A DNA stretch of 64,000 nucleotides. Origin: Thermoanaerobacterium aotearoense (lineage in GTDB: Bacteria; Bacillota; Thermoanaerobacteria; Thermoanaerobacterales; Thermoanaerobacteraceae). Positions 62,969-64,000 of the stretch are shown piece by piece. The position numbers and the translations under genes were made by a program. The notes beneath the pieces were generated by a model. That model was not told the origin of the DNA. It saw only the letters and a list, made by a program, of their open reading frames with translations, and made no database searches. The stretch lies in the NCBI RefSeq assembly GCF_009905255.1, contig NZ_CP047602.1:2467501-2531500 (forward strand). Reading direction: 5' to 3'. How positions within the stretch are numbered: the stretch's first letter is position 1; each line of letters begins with the position of its first letter.

Positions 62969-62999
62969 CAAAAATAGCAGAGGAATAATCTCCTCTGCT
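62969..62999 (-). terminator. Terminator of the FtsH-like gene
   Basis: A 9-bp perfect stem AGCAGAGGA/TCCTCTGCT with a 7-base loop, followed on the minus strand by ATTTTTG. Confidence 0.85.
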
Positions 63000-63003
63000 G
63001 CCG

Positions 63004-64000
63004 TCAACAAGCTTTTTGTGCAGTTTCTCCATTCAGTATCCTTCTTAAATATTCACCAGATATCGTTTCTTCTTTAACTAATATGCTGGATATCTCGTTT
63101 AACACATCTATTTTGTCCTTTAAAAGTTCTTTGACCTTTTCTTCCTGTTCTTTTATTATCCTGTTTACTTCCTCGTTTACCTTATCCCCTGATATATCGT
63201 CTTTGCTGATGATGCCAAGGCTTGAAAGCCCTGTATAGACTATTTTCTTTGCAATATCCACCGCTTGCTCAAAGTCATTGGCAGAGCCAGTGCTTCTGCT
63301 GTTTAATACGAGAAGCTCCGCAGCCGTTCCACCAAGGGCCACCATTATTTCATGCTCCAACTGTTCTTTCGTGTATATAAACGTATCATCCTTCTCAGTC
63401 TGCCTCACAAAGCCTAAAGCCTTGCCCCTTGGCACTATCGTTACAGTAGCCACAGAATTGGGATTGACTATTTCTCCAACTATAGCATGTCCTGCTTCAT
63501 GTATCGATACCCTTAGTATCTCATCTTCTGTAGGCTTTTTGTCTGTCTTTTCACCAAGTATGACTTTATCAACTGCTTCCTGCAAATGCTTTTGCATTAT
63601 CTTAGGTGAACCATCCCTCATAGCCAATATGGCTGCCTCGTTGCACAAGCTTTCCAAATGAGCTCCTGAAAAGCCAAAAGTGTCTTCTGCGATCGCTTCT
63701 AAATTTACATTTTCATCTAAAGGCTTATTTCTCGTATGAATTTTCAGTATCTGCAGTCTACCACTTTTGTCAGGAAGGTCTACCGTCACCTGTCTGTCAA
63801 ACCTTCCCGGTCTTAATAGGGCAGGATCCAGCATGTCAGGCCTATTTGTAGCCGCCACTACAAGAATATTTATATCATTATCGCTTTTTATGCCATCCAT
63901 CTCAACAAGAAGCTGGTTTAGTGTCTGATCGTATTCATGATGACTTTCGTTTGTGCCTCTTTTTGCCCCAAGTATATCTATTTCGTCTATAAATATTATC
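63004..64000 (-). CDS. ftsH: FtsH-like ATP-dependent zinc metalloprotease, C-terminal part (cut by window edge)
   Basis: The frame is open to the window edge, so the N-terminus is missing; 331 codons are visible. It shows Walker B (IIFIDEID), the second region of homology (AATNRPDMLDPALLRPGRFDR), and the zinc motif HEAGH with the downstream glutamate helix. The block TGSANDFEQAVDIAKKIV replaces the usual TGAxNDL form and the tail after it is short, so this may be a smaller FtsH paralogue. It would degrade membrane proteins. Confidence 0.88.
   Translation of the reverse strand, partial: IIFIDEIDILGAKRGTNESHHEYDQTLNQLLVEMDGIKSDNDINILVVAATNRPDMLDPALLRPGRFDRQVTVDLPDKSGRLQILKIHTRNKPLDENVNLEAIAEDTFGFSGAHLESLCNEAAILAMRDGSPKIMQKHLQEAVDKVILGEKTDKKPTEDEILRVSIHEAGHAIVGEIVNPNSVATVTIVPRGKALGFVRQTEKDDTFIYTKEQLEHEIMVALGGTAAELLVLNSRSTGSANDFEQAVDIAKKIVYTGLSSLGIISKDDISGDKVNEEVNRIIKEQEEKVKELLKDKIDVLNEISSILVKEETISGEYLRRILNGETAQKAC

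Overview
The window is low-GC Firmicute DNA. Gene content points to a thermophilic, anaerobic, saccharolytic clostridium of the Thermoanaerobacterium/Thermoanaerobacter type: an SLH-anchored GH26 mannanase with mannan-oligosaccharide uptake genes, an Ech-type membrane [NiFe] hydrogenase with its Hyp maturation genes, anaerobic sulfite reductase asrABC, spoVG with a sigma-H-like promoter, yhbDEF bactofilins and several SLH/sporulation-type genes. The genus is inferred from gene content and was not checked by a search. No rRNA or tRNA gene was seen.

Layout. (1) 0-12 kb is housekeeping DNA, mostly minus strand: pth, an HtrA protease, a two-component system, prs, glmU, spoVG, purR, murC (+), a LacI regulator and a CPBP protein. 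(2) 12-15.5 kb holds hsp20, the yhbDEF bactofilin operon and a MntA/HepT toxin-antitoxin pair. (3) 15.5-28 kb is an accessory region, AT-rich and partly decayed: lipoprotein, dapA-like gene, two defective IS4/IS701-type copies, secreted and small membrane proteins, a GAF-domain regulator, a cassette repeated three times, and ymaF. (4) 28-35.4 kb: asrABC, a B12-binding radical SAM protein, a HAD phosphatase, a structured intergenic element and a YtrA-type GntR/ABC exporter operon. (5) 35.5-48 kb is a galactomannan locus: GH36 alpha-galactosidase, CE7 deacetylase, GH130 phosphorylase, two sugar permeases and a binding protein in one operon, then a 1421-aa cell-surface mannanase. (6) 48-52 kb: nitronate monooxygenase-like protein, DEAD-box helicase, acetyltransferase, SleB/CwlJ hydrolase. 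(7) 52-62.8 kb is one 12-gene operon echABCDEF-hypABFCDE, followed upstream by the C-terminal part of an FtsH-like protease that runs off the window.

How it fits together. The surface mannanase would cut mannan outside the cell. The ABC importer, which lacks its own ATPase gene here, would bring in oligosaccharides. Deacetylase, alpha-galactosidase and mannoside phosphorylase would finish them inside. Two promoters of this locus carry the same 20-bp element at the same 10-bp distance from -35, which argues for one activator. The reducing equivalents from fermentation can leave as H2 through Ech, and a near-consensus Rex site lies upstream of echA.

The most interesting non-coding signals are: a probable small RNA between the sensor kinase and htrA, whose promoter copies the htrA promoter including its direct-repeat box; the shared mannan-locus element; a palindrome filling the spacer of the yhbD promoter; and an unclassified structured element near 33.3 kb. 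Start codons were moved from the longest open frame where the Shine-Dalgarno sequence decides it; each case is stated in the entry.
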